In this document: positions 47,685 through 59,000 of the stretch, one piece after another | How the letters are laid out: each line of letters begins with the position of its first letter | Numbering within the stretch: the stretch's first letter is position 1 | Assembly: GCA_039111635.1 (NCBI GenBank) | Contig: JBCAQO010000003.1 | Span: 682,001-746,000 of the forward strand | Length of the DNA stretch: 64,000 bases | From: Heterobasidion occidentale | Lineage: Eukaryota > Basidiomycota > Agaricomycetes > Russulales > Bondarzewiaceae | Direction of reading: 5' to 3' | Notes under the pieces: generated by a model | Database searches by the model: none | Seen by the model: the letters and a program-made list of their open reading frames with translations, nothing else | Told to the model about the DNA's origin: nothing | Made by a program: the position numbers and the translations under genes

Positions 47685-47756
47685 CAGCAAAGACCGGGAA
47701 TCGAACATCAAACCCCGTGGACACCTCGACATCACCTTGACTAGACCGTTCGCCCA
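47685..47756 (-). other. tRNA-like sequence with Pol III A and B boxes (SINE fragment or tRNA relic)
   Basis: On the minus strand TAGTCAAGGTG (47,733-47,743) fits the A-box consensus and GTTCGATTC (47,698-47,706) the B-box consensus, 26 bases apart. The T-stem does not pair and no cloverleaf can be drawn, so this is not a functional tRNA. A tRNA-derived SINE remnant in the repeat-rich region is plausible. Confidence 0.35.
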
Positions 47757-47849
47757 TACGATCTATGCAATAACAGCCGCTAATTATTATAACTGCTCAT
47801 AACAAGTACGCTACGCTGACGCGTCACAGCCCTCCCCGACGCCTTCTTC

Positions 47850-49060
47850 TTAACGTCGGCCCGGCCTCGCAAGCGCCCTCGCCTCGTCCTCGACGTCACC
47901 TCTCCCTTGACGACGACGGCACCTCCTGGACGCCTCCCCCACCGCGGCCTCCTCTTCCACCCCGTCCCAAACGAGGATGACGGCTACGATGCCGCCCTCG
48001 TCTCTCACGTCGCCCTCATCTCCCTCGACCACGCACCTGGCTCCCTCGACCCCGCCGCCTGCATGCCCCCGCCTGGACGACGGCCTGGACGACACCGACT
48101 CCGCGCCTCACCGACGGCTCCCTCGACGCCTCGTCATCCGGCTCTCGACGATGCGGCCGCCTCGCTGGACCCTGCCCGCTCCCTCGACCCCGCCGCCTGC
48201 ACGCCCCGACCACGCCCCCACCTGGACGACGGCCTGGACGACGCCGCCTGGACGCCGCCGCCTGGCGGCTCCCTCGAAGACGCGGCCGCCTCGCTGAACG
48301 CTGCCCGCTCCCTCCACCCCGCCGCCTGCACGCCCCCCCTGGACGACGCCGACTCGGCCGCGCCTCACCGACGGCTCCCTCGACGCCTCGTCATCCGGCT
48401 CTCGACGATGCGGCCGCCTCGCTGAACGCTGCCCAGATCCCTCCAACTTTTGCCCTCCACCCCGCCGCCTGCACGCCCCCGCCTGGACGACGCCGACTCG
48501 GCCGCGCCTCACCGACGGCTCCCTCGACGCCTCGTCGTCCGCCCTCGACGACGCGGCCGCCTCACTAGACCCTGTCGGCTCCTCGTCGACGACGCCGCCT
48601 GGACGCCCGGCACCCTCTACGACGCGGCCGCCTCACTGGACCCTGCCCCTCCCTCGACCCCGCCGCCTGCAACGCTCCGACCATGTCCCCGCCTGGACCA
48701 CGGCCTGGACCACGCGCCTGGACGATGCCGTCTGGACTACGCCCCCTGGACACGCCGCTCATCGACGGCGACTCATCTCTCCTCCTCCACGACAACGCCC
48801 GCCTCCCTCGACGATGACGTCCGCCTCCCTCGACGTGCACGCTCTCCGTCGACGGCGCCGCTCCCTCCACAGCACTCCTGCCCTCCTCGTTGGCGGCTCC
48901 CTCGACGCTGGCGGTCTCGCTGTCGACTCCTCGGCGCTGCCGCCCACTTCTCTCGTCATCGGCCCTCTCCGCCGCTCTCGTATCCGTCGACACTGCCCGC
49001 CGTTTTCGCGCCGCCACCGTGTACGCCTCCTCGTTGTCGCTGATCGATAGCCTCCTGTAC
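47850..49060. repeat. GC-rich degenerate tandem repeat region
   Basis: This strikingly C-rich block has units starting CCCGCCGCCTGCA at about 48,051, 48,190, 48,319, 48,461 and 48,660, so the period is about 130-200 bases and irregular. Units share segments such as TGGACGACG, CTCACCGACGGCTCCCTCGA and GATGCGGCCGCCTCGCTG. Open frames run through it on both strands because of the composition (Pro/Arg/Asp-rich), none with family features. The GC content is far above the flanks. Confidence 0.7.
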
Positions 49061-50825
49061 ATACATACTTAGCAGTGGACCACTTGCACGCAATGAATTG
49101 TTAGTTTCCCCAGTGACTGGCATGTGTGAACGGCATCCCAGTAATGTATGGCAGCGCGCAGGGGCCAAGCGAGAACAAGAAATCATCGTGCAACTTAACA
49201 TCGATCGAGGTAACAAAGAGCCCGTCATTCACACCAGGTTCCATGTATCTGTGGTCGCTCGCTCCGCGAACATGGACAAGTCCAGGCTAGACTTCACGTA
49301 GCGTACTCCCATGCTATGCAATATTTTCAGCGTGATACAAGGTGAAAAAATGGTGCGAATACTCCTGCTTCAGGTCGTGATGTTCCAGTTTCGGCCCATG
49401 CGGCTTTGACTCCCGCCATCCACGATCAGTGATCACTCTCTCTCAAGGCCGTACTCACGCGGTGGAGAGTGACGTTTCCCATCTCTGGGACACCAAGACG
49501 ACTCGCAAGCCCTCCCGTTCATCAATCACGATCCGAGACGCGTCATTGCCTACGCTCTCGTTAGGCCATGACGCGCGCACCGCGGGCAAACGGCACTCAC
49601 GTTGACGAAGTCGTGCATCTGACAAAACCGCTCGTGTGCCTATCCAGAAGCTTCTCCAAACCTCCCATTGCGTCAGTCAACTACCACAGCAGTGAAGAGG
49701 AATCCTCTCACCACGAGCGATCGTCGATTCCTGAGCTTGTCGTCATGGGATCCAGGTTACACAGAAGGGGTTTGGTCTTCACGCAAAGTTGAGGATTGGG
49801 CGCTCGTTCAGCGTTTGGGTCTCGCTTATGTCGCACCTTCTCGGGATCTACCAATCTCTACTGTCAGTGGTGCTCACGCCTCTCAGCTCTGAACAAGCGT
49901 CGTCGAGGCAGAATGCATCGCTTGTGTCAGTCCTGGTCCGGGCACACACTCCTCAATGGGGGGCTTCCATCTAAGCGCGCGTCGACGACGCGGTGACCAC
50001 GCTCCCCGAAGCTCATCACGTCCCGTCCCGCTCGAGGCGCGCCTGCAAGGCATCCGCAGGGCCACTGCAACTGCTCCTCCTCATACTCCCTCCACTCCAG
50101 CGACGAATCTGCATTTGGTTACACCTCGCCAACTCGCAAGGCTGCAGCGCAAGTCCCCGAAACCACAGCCATCCATCCATAACCACTCGCCTGTGTAGAC
50201 CCACACTCATCACTCGCCGATCCCCCCTCAACGTTTTCAATCTAGATAGTGGCGAGTCTCAGCTGACTCCTCTGCTCGCCGTCGTCTTTGGTCAGACTCA
50301 TCTCATTCCCCCCAATCGTTCCCATGGTCGAAACGTCCGCCCCGGCGTTGCCATCCCTCCTCCCCGTCCCCTCCATGTCACTGACCTCCACTCCAACGCG
50401 AGCACCTCCCTCAGCAGAAGGCCATGTACAAGGGCACGAAACCCCTCCCAATCGGACAGCCGAAAGCGAAGGGGGGAAGTGGTCGCGCGCGCTCATCGAG
50501 AAGGCGGGTGACGAGACGGCCAGGTGGGCTTACTGTGGTGTGTATCGGTTTCACCGTCCATCGTCCCGTGCTGGCCTCATCTGGGTCATTGATCGCTGGC
50601 CAGGAAGAAGTCAGGCGGTTCCGCGAAGGCATCATTGCAGCGTCTCTCTTTCTCCGATCCTGGCCAGGCGTCGCAGCGTGAGGGCGTCCCGTGGATTTGA
50701 CAGGCGGGTCGGTCCTCGGCGCCTGCGTGGAAGTATATCATCAAATCTCGAGGCCGCGCGCACGATGTGTGTGGGTCGGTGGCTGAACCCGCCGGCTGTA
50801 CATGGGGTGCGCGTTTAGCCTGAAG
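49061..50825. other. about 1.8 kb without a recognisable gene
   Basis: Short open frames on both strands have no family motif, no consistent intron pattern and biased composition. It may be decayed mobile-element DNA, but I see no reverse transcriptase, integrase or transposase motif. Confidence 0.4.
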
Positions 50826-52476
50826 ACACAGCATTTCTAGAGGAAGATCACTCTCAGAAAGCTTCGGCGGGGATGGATGGTTATGTGAGAATAGCAACGT
50901 TGTGGAAAATGGTTTGAATGTGGCGCGACAGCCCCGAAACGCGCGACAACGTCTGATCACGGCTGCTCGGTGGAAATATGAGACGCAAAGCACGACGGCC
51001 TGGGGACAACGCATTTCTGGAAAAATCGCTCTCAGAGAGTGCACGAGATAGATAGGGACACCGTATTTCTGGAGGAAGGAGGCCACTCTCAGAGACGTCT
51101 CGGCAGTCGCAAAACGCGCGACGATATCCATATGTATGTATCCAGGTAAAAGATCCAGAAGAAACAATGTCACGGTCTAGCCCCAGGCGACATGAGGTGA
51201 CAGCGAAGAGTGACCAAATGTGACAGTCCGATGCGGAGAACAACATTGCCATTAATGCTAGAAAGACGTGTAAGTGACATCGCAAATTTATGAGTTGTTC
51301 AAACCCACTCGCAATGCAAACCTTCTTTGACGACGCAGAGGCGGAGGTCACAGCGACGCCGGCTTCTCAAACAGATGGCTCTGCAAAGCGATCATGAAAG
51401 TCGATGGGATTTGTCGCATTGTAATGCTTTTTCGCCACCGAGGGCAATGAGCGAGGCGGTCCGCACAAACTCGATGTACTGTCACGTCAGCTCGGCATTC
51501 ATACCGATCAGCCCGTAGGAAGGGCATCTACCACATCCAATTAGCATCAATGCTACAGTAGTGATCAACATGTACTCACCTGTCAGAGCTCCTCCTCGAT
51601 AACAACGCATTCGACGACGATGTGGACGACTGTTAGGATGTGGATGCCTCTGAGATGGCTGAACAACAAGCATGCGGAGTCAGTGTGAATCCCTCGTGCG
51701 ACTGGTGAGTTCGTAGAGAAGGAGAGTCCAGGTATAAGCACAAGGCCAGGCTTCTTCGACCAGAAAATTGAGGTGAAAGACCGGAGGAAAGATATCCTCT
51801 GCCTGTGGCAAAGAAGACTCATCGCTCGGTAATGTGGAGCGACGATCGGAGACCAGCGCAGTGCCCAGTCCCGCCTTCTCTTCACTCAAGGGATGGTCTC
51901 AACAACATCGCGTTTCGTAGGTCCAGTTCTCGTCGTGGAAACTTCCGTCATAATATGGAACGCGTAGAAGCAACGCGCTGCCCAGTGGTCACAAAAATCA
52001 CGGCTAAAGAACAATGCAGTTCTGGAGGAAGCACTCTCAAAAGCTGCTCGTCGGGTGATAGACAGGACACACATTTCTGGAGAAGGTCGCTCTCAGATAT
52101 GTGTCTCAACATCCGCGAAACGCGCAGCCGCCGTCTGACTCCGGCCGTGGGTGAATCAGAAAGAATGACAGCATTTTGAGTAACGCATTTTTCTGGAGGA
52201 AGGTGCTCACACGAGATATATGGAAATGGGTGAGCGCAAAAGAACGACGGCCTACAGGCACGGCATTTCTGGAGGAAAGTCGCTCTCGGAAGGCTGCTCG
52301 TCGGAGGTAGATGAGGACAATGCCTTCTAAGAGGATGATCGCTCTCAGAGTGTCCCAACAGCCACGCGACGCCATCTGACTACAGCCGCTTGATGGTAGG
52401 GTGGCACGCAAGAATGAGGGACTACAAGCAACACATTTTCTGGAGGAAAGTCGCTCTCAGAAAGCTCGACGGACAA
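50826..52476. repeat. dispersed, decayed relatives of the 67-base minisatellite
   Basis: The core TTCTGGAGGAA followed by CGCTCTCAGA recurs at irregular distances (about 50,833, 51,013, 51,066, 52,018, 52,073, 52,193, 52,268, 52,330, 52,436), often followed by AAGCTGCTCGTCGG instead of the array's AGCTCGACAGG. Between the cores the sequence is not repeated in a regular way. No gene is supported. Confidence 0.65.
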
Positions 52477-53222
52477 AATGGAGGTGGCCTGGAACAGCTG
52501 CAATTTCTGGAGGAAATCCGCTCTCATAAAGCTCCGACAGACAATAGATGAGGTGGCCTGGAAACAGCGCAATTCTGGAGGAAAGTCGCTCTCAGAAGCT
52601 CGACAGGACAATAGATGGAGGTGGCCTGGAAACAGCGCAATTCTGGTAGAAAGTCGCTCTCAGAAAGCTCGACGGACATAGATGGAGGTGGCCTGGAACA
52701 GCGCAATTCTGGAGGAAAGTCGCTCTCAGAAAGCTCGACAGGACAATAGATGGAGGTGGCCTGGAACAGCGCAATTCTGGAGGAAGTCGCTCTCAGAACA
52801 GCTCGATAGGACAATAGATGGAGGTGGCCTGGAAACAGCGCAATTCTGGAGGAAGTCGCTCTCAGAAAAGCTCGACAGGACAATAGATGGTAGGTGGCCT
52901 GGAACAGCGCAATTCTGGAGAAAGTCGCTCTCAGAAAGCTCGATAGGACAATAGATGGAGGTGGCTGAACAGCGCAATTCTGGAGGAAAGTCCGCTCTCA
53001 GAAAGCTCGACAGTACAATAGATGGAGGTGGCCTGGAAACAGCGCAATTCTGGAGGAAGTCACTCTCAGAAGCTCGACAGGACAATAGATGGAGGTGGCC
53101 TGGAAACAGCGCAATTCTGGAGGAAATCGCTCTCAGAAAAGCTGCATCACATTGATGAGGTGCCTGGAAACAGCGCATTCTGGAGGAAATCGCTCTCAGA
53201 AAGCTGCATCACATTGATGGAG
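52477..53222. repeat. minisatellite array, 11 copies of about 67 bases
   Basis: The unit contains AATAGATGGAGGTGGCCTGG, then AACAGCGCAATTCTGGAGG, then AAGTCGCTCTCAGAAAGCTC. GGTGGCCTGGA or a close variant starts at about 52,485, 52,551, 52,619, 52,686, 52,755, 52,826, 52,894, 52,961, 53,026, 53,093 and 53,157. Units differ mostly by one base in short A or G runs. The last two units change to a CTGCATCACATTGATG end. Open frames across the array are repeat artefacts. Confidence 0.9.
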
Positions 53223-53678
53223 GATGGTCACATTGTCAGATGTTCAACATCGACGCTCGTGATTCGGATTCCGACAAACTCCGATCAGCGTCGCCAATCG
53301 GTGTTGATTTCGATCAAGCAATCTGATATCCTTTTGAGTATCTGAATTCATTCAAAGTAACGTATAATACGCTGAACGAGCCAGCATGCGCGTAAGAAGA
53401 TTTCTAAACAAATCAGAAGTGTAGTCCTCCATCCATCATCATCAACACACCATATCATCCAAAACCGCTGTAATGTAAAAGACCGAGCTAAGAGAGAATG
53501 AGGCAAGCACTCCCAGGCTAACGACAAATCAAAAAAAGGTTAGCTACCGTAAGGAATCTACCCAGCGCTTTGGTGCGATGGCAATGGAGAACGGATAGCA
53601 CTAGCACCTGCCAGGGAAAGCAAGGGCGAGACCATCAAGAGTGCTCAGCAGCAAATGGGGTGAGTAGCTGAACGTGCT
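53223..53678. other. no gene seen
   Basis: AT-rich unique-looking sequence to the right of the minisatellite; short open frames only. Confidence 0.4.
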
Positions 53679-53893
53679 GAGTGCCGGTGATGATGACACT
53701 GAGATAAGACTCCCATCAGTCGTCAGCGAACCAGACGCCTCAACACTATAGCTGACAACATTCAAGTCCACTACGCTTTTGCCATTGAGTGCCGGCGATG
53801 ATGACGCTGAGAAGACACTCCCATTAGTTGTCGGCGCACCAGACGGCTCAGCACTATGCTGACAACATTGGAGTCCACTACGCTCTTGCCAAA
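53679..53893. repeat. 108-base tandem duplication
   Basis: Two units begin GAGTGCCGG at 53,679 and 53,787 and are about 85% alike. A minus-strand open frame of 133 codons (53,601-54,002) reads through both units, giving a Ser-rich repeat (ASSSPAL and VSSSPAL in each unit). No splice or family evidence makes it a gene. Confidence 0.7.
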
Positions 53894-55981
53894 GAAGGGT
53901 GAAGAAGCCCTGTCTGTGATTACAGCTGGTGTCGCTAGAACCTGGGGGATCGCAGATGCATAACGGACCCAGGGCTACTCGAGCGCGAATGAGTCGAGAC
54001 AAGTTCTACGAGTTGGGAACAATGTAAACTCAAGCCTTCGAGCAAAAGGCCATCACCTACCTCCGATTCCTCCGAATAATTGCTAGTGGGTGAAAATCTC
54101 CACTCCTATCCCTGGGAAGCATAGATAACTCCCGAAGGAAAACTCTGGGTGCCAAGCCCTCCAAGCCTCGCCAATCCAACCCTGACTGACCATAGTGAAG
54201 GTCTCGAGACATGCGTTGAAAGATGCCTATAGTACACATCTGTGTACAGCTTCGTCATAGTTGCATGCAGTCCAGCCGCGCAGATTTTTCATAGTCTGGA
54301 TAAGGCTTTCGAACGTCGAAGGATAATAAGAAAGAGACGACCCGTTGATCAGGCGCTGCGAAAAAAAAGTCTGAGGTGCCAATTCCTTGAGGTGGGTCCA
54401 CATACCTTGCGAACGGCGGCTCTTCGACATCTATAGGAGGAAGGCCTACTGGTTCCAGGAAGGTGGTGGAGAAACAGTCGAGATGCCTGGTGAGGGCGGT
54501 GATCAATATCGCGGGCAGGAGCGCTTTTCACATTTCGGGCGTTCCCGTGTCACACTTCCCCCTTCCCCACCCGACAGGTCCCAAGGGTGCCCGAGAGCTG
54601 TGAATCGCTCTTTGTAGCTCGTAATTTCACTGAGACTCCTGAAAGCAGACCATGATTACGACGTGTATATAATGACAAGGCCCTTTGGCGATGAGACAAA
54701 ATCATTTGTGAGAAAGAGCCAGCAATCGAGAATACATCGATAACAAGGAGAAGTTTGGATATGTAGTCCAGTTCAAGGTTCAACAAGAAGAAACATGCTC
54801 GGAATCCTCAGCAGCACGATCTCAAAATGACGTCCGCCAGCCTGACAGGATCAAGAATTCTACTTACAACTTATGTGCTACTTTAGTTATTCCTGGGGTA
54901 TGCAACGCGGAAGCCAGGACGACGTCTTGATTGTACGTCCGGACGGTCGCCAGCTGTTTGTCAGCTCCCAGACGTTTTTTATTCGCCCACGTTCACGGCT
55001 TATCCGGCCCCGCAATGTGTAGTACCACAGCACAGAAGTTCGACGTCAATTCGCCGTCATGAGACGCGTCAACATGTCTTGAAACCATGTCTCGCAGATG
55101 ACGACCACGACCATTCGAGGTAGCTGGCACGCCAGAGGGCCATGCTGGGCCACAGGACACTTCCCTGTAGCGCCGTGAACCCCAGGAGTAATTTGAGAGC
55201 CGATCGCTCCTTCATCTTCTGGGCACTCCGATTCGCGATCTGATCCAGCTGTGTATCGTTCACCCCAACATGTATGCCTCACTTGGCCCCTCCAGGTAGC
55301 TCCGAACTATGTCCTTGGACCCAAAATGGATGACAGGCGCCAGCCAGGCCACCATACGCCACAAGCTCTTGCGTAGGGTTGTCGCAGGACCATCGAACCC
55401 GCTCCTGATATAGCTGGCCAAAGGAGAGAGAGTCTTGTCGCTCGCCTATGAGGAGTTTGTCTCCGTCCACCCGTTGGGACGAGGTTTCATTCGTACGGCG
55501 TTCAGCATTGGCGCATCTTCTGCTGACCCCCATGCTATTCCAACTGAGACGGAACACACCCATGCTGCAAACCACCTCCGCAACGCCTCGACTTCAAGGC
55601 CTTCCATTCCAAAATGGCTAGCAACCATATCTCAGTGAGCGGATGAAGCTTGACGTGAGATACCCGCAAGAAGCCAGTGTCGATAGCCAGAGGTCTACGT
55701 CAAACGCGCATAGGGAGCCCAACCTCCCGAAGTCGTTTCCTTGATGCTGTCTAAGTACGCAAGCGTCCCGGAGAGACAATGAGCATTTCTTCAGATTGAA
55801 AGGTTTCTGGTGCTATCCAGTGCCCTCTTAAGAATTCACTGCCGGGAGGTGCGGGGTAGACTTTCGGGAAAAGCGCAGCAATAAAGGCGGAGGATAATTC
55901 TCCCTGTCGACAACATCAGTGGATGTGACCGCGTGTACCTCCAAATGTCCCTCATGAACGATGACAGGCTCGGAGACGCGA
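53894..55981. other. about 2 kb without a recognisable gene, up to the assembly gap
   Basis: Only short open frames occur on both strands (for example 54,255-54,506 and 55,279-55,575, both minus) without recognisable domains. It ends abruptly at the run of Ns. Confidence 0.4.
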
Positions 55982-56081
55982 NNNNNNNNNNNNNNNNNNN
56001 NNNNNNNNNNNNNNNNNNNNNNNNNNNNNNNNNNNNNNNNNNNNNNNNNNNNNNNNNNNNNNNNNNNNNNNNNNNNNNNNN
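55982..56081. other. assembly gap of exactly 100 Ns
   Basis: The run is exactly 100 undetermined bases, the conventional size for a scaffold join of unknown length. The sequence right of it begins inside intron 1 of chitin synthase, so the true distance and order across the join are not shown by the sequence. Confidence 0.97.
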
Positions 56082-59000
56082 CCACCCTGCCCCGATGTGT
56101 GCTCAATTTCCAATTCTTCTTCCAGCGGGATCACTGGCGCGGGCAAATCCTTCAGCAAGGATCTCTTCGTCAACCAGGTCCTCAGGCTCTCCGCCCACTC
56201 GAAGCGCGAGTCCAGGCTCGCAGACCAGATCAAGGCCCTCACCCCCTCCTCGACTCCTTCGGCAACGCGAAAACCCTCCTCAACCCCAACGCTTCGCGGC
56301 ACGGCCGCTATTTCGAGCTCCACTTCAACGAGCGCGGCCGCCTCAGCGGCGCAAAGGTCCTCACCTACGGGCTCGACAAGACCCGCCTCAACCGCCTCAC
56401 CCACGAGGAGCGCACCTACCACATCTTCTACCAGCTGCTCGCCGGCGCCACCCCGAGCGAGCGCGATGCCCTCAATTTGGAGGACCCGTCCGACTACGCA
56501 CTTCTCGCCTCATCCGGCTGCTACCGCCTTCCTTCGGGCCCTTTCAGCGACGACGCGATCGCCATGGACGACCTGCGCGTGGCCATGCGCACCCTGGGCT
56601 TCAAGCCGAAGCACGTCGCCTCCATCTTCAGCCTCGTCGTCGCCATCCTCCTCCTCGGCAACCTCCAGTTCGGCGAGGGCGATGCGCGGGACGTCTCGGC
56701 ATACGTGTCCACCCCGCTCGTGCTCGATCAAATCGCGCGCCTGCTGGGAGTCACGTCGGAGGATCTCGCCCAGACGCTGACCAACAAGACGAGCTACGTG
56801 CGCAAGGAGCTGTACACCGTGCTCATGGACGCGGAGCAGAGCGCGCACCAGCGCGACCAGTTCGTCCGCGACCTGTACGCCATCCTGTTCGCGTTCGTCG
56901 TCGAGACCGCGAACCACCGGGTCGCGCCCGGCGCGCAAGACCCGCCCCCGCACTCGCAGATCGTGCTCGTCGACCAGCCCGGCTTCCAGTCGCGCGGCCC
57001 GTCGCAGACCGGGTCCGTGATGTTCTCGGGCAGCGCGCCGCTCGTGCACGCGTACGGCCAGAACGGGTTCGACGAGTTCTGCATCCACTTCGCGGACGAG
57101 GCGATGCACTCGTACGTGCTGCGCAACCTGTTCGAGGACGCGGTCGGCCTCAACGGCCAGCTGACGGGCGACGGCCTCGCGCTGCCCGCGATCACCGTGA
57201 TGGACAACTCGGCGTGCATGGAGCTGCTGCGCGGCGCCCAGCTGAGCGAGCGCGCGCACAAGAAGCCCGGCGGCATGCTGGGCGTGCTCAACAAGGCGTG
57301 CTCGTCGTACAAGTCGGGGAAGAGCGGGGACAAGATGGACGAGGACCTGGTGCAGGACCTGGTCGCCAAGTTCGGCGTGCACGCGTCGTTCGTCGTCAGC
57401 CCGAGCGTCGGCGGGGCCTCGGAGCGCAACCTGTTCGGCATCAACCACTACGCGGGGAGCTGCTCGTACGACACGTCCGGGTTCGTGCAGAAGGACTCGG
57501 ATATCCTCGACTCGGCCTTCGTGACCCTCTTGCGCAACTCGACCGACTCGTTCGTGTCGAAGCTGTTCTCGGGGCCCAGTCTCGCCGCGGAGAAACACTC
57601 CAAGGACGAGAACACCATCGTTCAGGCGCAGGTGTCGTCGAGACCGCTGCGGCACCCCACGCCTCTGTCCGTGCAGACCGGCGACGAGCACCCACAGCTG
57701 GACCCCTCAAAGGTCTACCCGATCACCACCCAGCTCAACTTTACCCTCTCCGAGATCGTGGCCAGCCTCGATCGCACTCGCTTGTGGACGGTGTCGTGCA
57801 TCCGGCCGAACGACTCTGGCTCCCCCAACTCGTTCGACAAGCGCCGGGTGAAAGCCCAGATCCGGTCGCTGTTGCTCCCGGACATGGTCGCGCGGCGGAG
57901 GACGGACTTTATGGTGGACTTTGAGCACCTGCAGTTCTGCGAGCGCTACGTGCCGACGATGCAGGGCACGGAGGAGGACCGGATACGGCAGTGCGCGCAG
58001 GCGAACGGGTGGAGAGAGGGCGCGGACTACGTCGTGGGGCACAGGATGGTGTGGCTCTCGTTCGGCGCGTGGAAGTCGGTCGAGGACGGTCTGCGGGCGA
58101 TCGAGAAGGAGCAGCGCAAGGCGTCCCAGGAGGGCGACGACGGCGACAGCGTGCTGCCCGACGACAACACCGAGTATACCCATCAGGACGCCCGCTTCGA
58201 GCCCCATGGCGGCTACGCGGAGAGCGCGGACAACCTGCTGCTCGCGCGCACGGGCACGGGCGGGACCCAGTACCGGGACCCGAACGGGCCCGAGTACGGC
58301 CAGGGCGGGCTGCTGACTCCCCGGCAGGAGCAGATGCCGCCCTACAGCGAGGGCGACAGCGCGTGGGGATCCGAATACGGAAAGAAGGAGTACCCCGGCG
58401 AGAACACGCCGCCGGACGGATCGTCGAAGGAGGGCGGGCTGATCGTGAAGGAGGCGCCGAACGCGGTCGAGGAGGTGCCCACGAGCGGCATCCGGCGCGC
58501 GTGGCTGTACATCGTGTGGGGCACGACGTGGTGGATCCCGACGTTCCTGCTCAGCTCGGTGGGCCGCATGAAGCGCCCGGACGTGCGGCTCGCGTGGCGT
58601 GAGAAGGTCGCGATCTTCACGCTCATCTTCCTCCTGAACGCGATCGTCGTGTTCTACATCGTCGAGTTCGGGCGCCTGCTCTGCCCGAACTTCGACAAGG
58701 CGTGGTCGCTCAACGAGGTGGCGGAGCACACCGGGACGGACGACTACTGGGTCACGATCCAGGGCCAGGTGTACGACGTGACGAACTTCGTGCAGCGGCA
58801 GCACAGCGACATCTCGGGGGAGAACAGCAACGACAAGGACACGCTGACCACGCTCGCCGGCGCGGACCTCACGGGCTACTTCCCCCCGCCGCTCGTGCTC
58901 GGCTGCCCCGATCTCGTCTCGGACACGAACCTCGAGCTGTCGTACTCGAACTTCACCGCCGATATCCCCACCGCCGTGCACACCTCTGGGAACCTGCAGT

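Noticed and set aside
47685..47756. Functional tRNA gene
   Set aside because: The A and B boxes fit, but the T-stem and acceptor stem do not pair, so I list it only as a tRNA-like relic.
47907..49043. Pro/Arg-rich open frames of up to 197 codons in the GC-rich block
   Set aside because: They follow from composition and tandem repetition; open frames exist on both strands and no domain is recognisable.
52524..53178. Open frames with repeated peptide blocks across the minisatellite
   Set aside because: They arise from the repeat and change frame between units because of one-base length differences.
52477..53222. CRISPR-like array
   Set aside because: The host is a eukaryote, and the units are head-to-tail without unique spacers; it is a minisatellite.
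36000..55981. LTR retrotransposon or endogenous virus remnants in the accessory region
   Set aside because: I looked for reverse transcriptase, integrase and long terminal repeats and found no recognisable motif; only the DNA transposase is supported.
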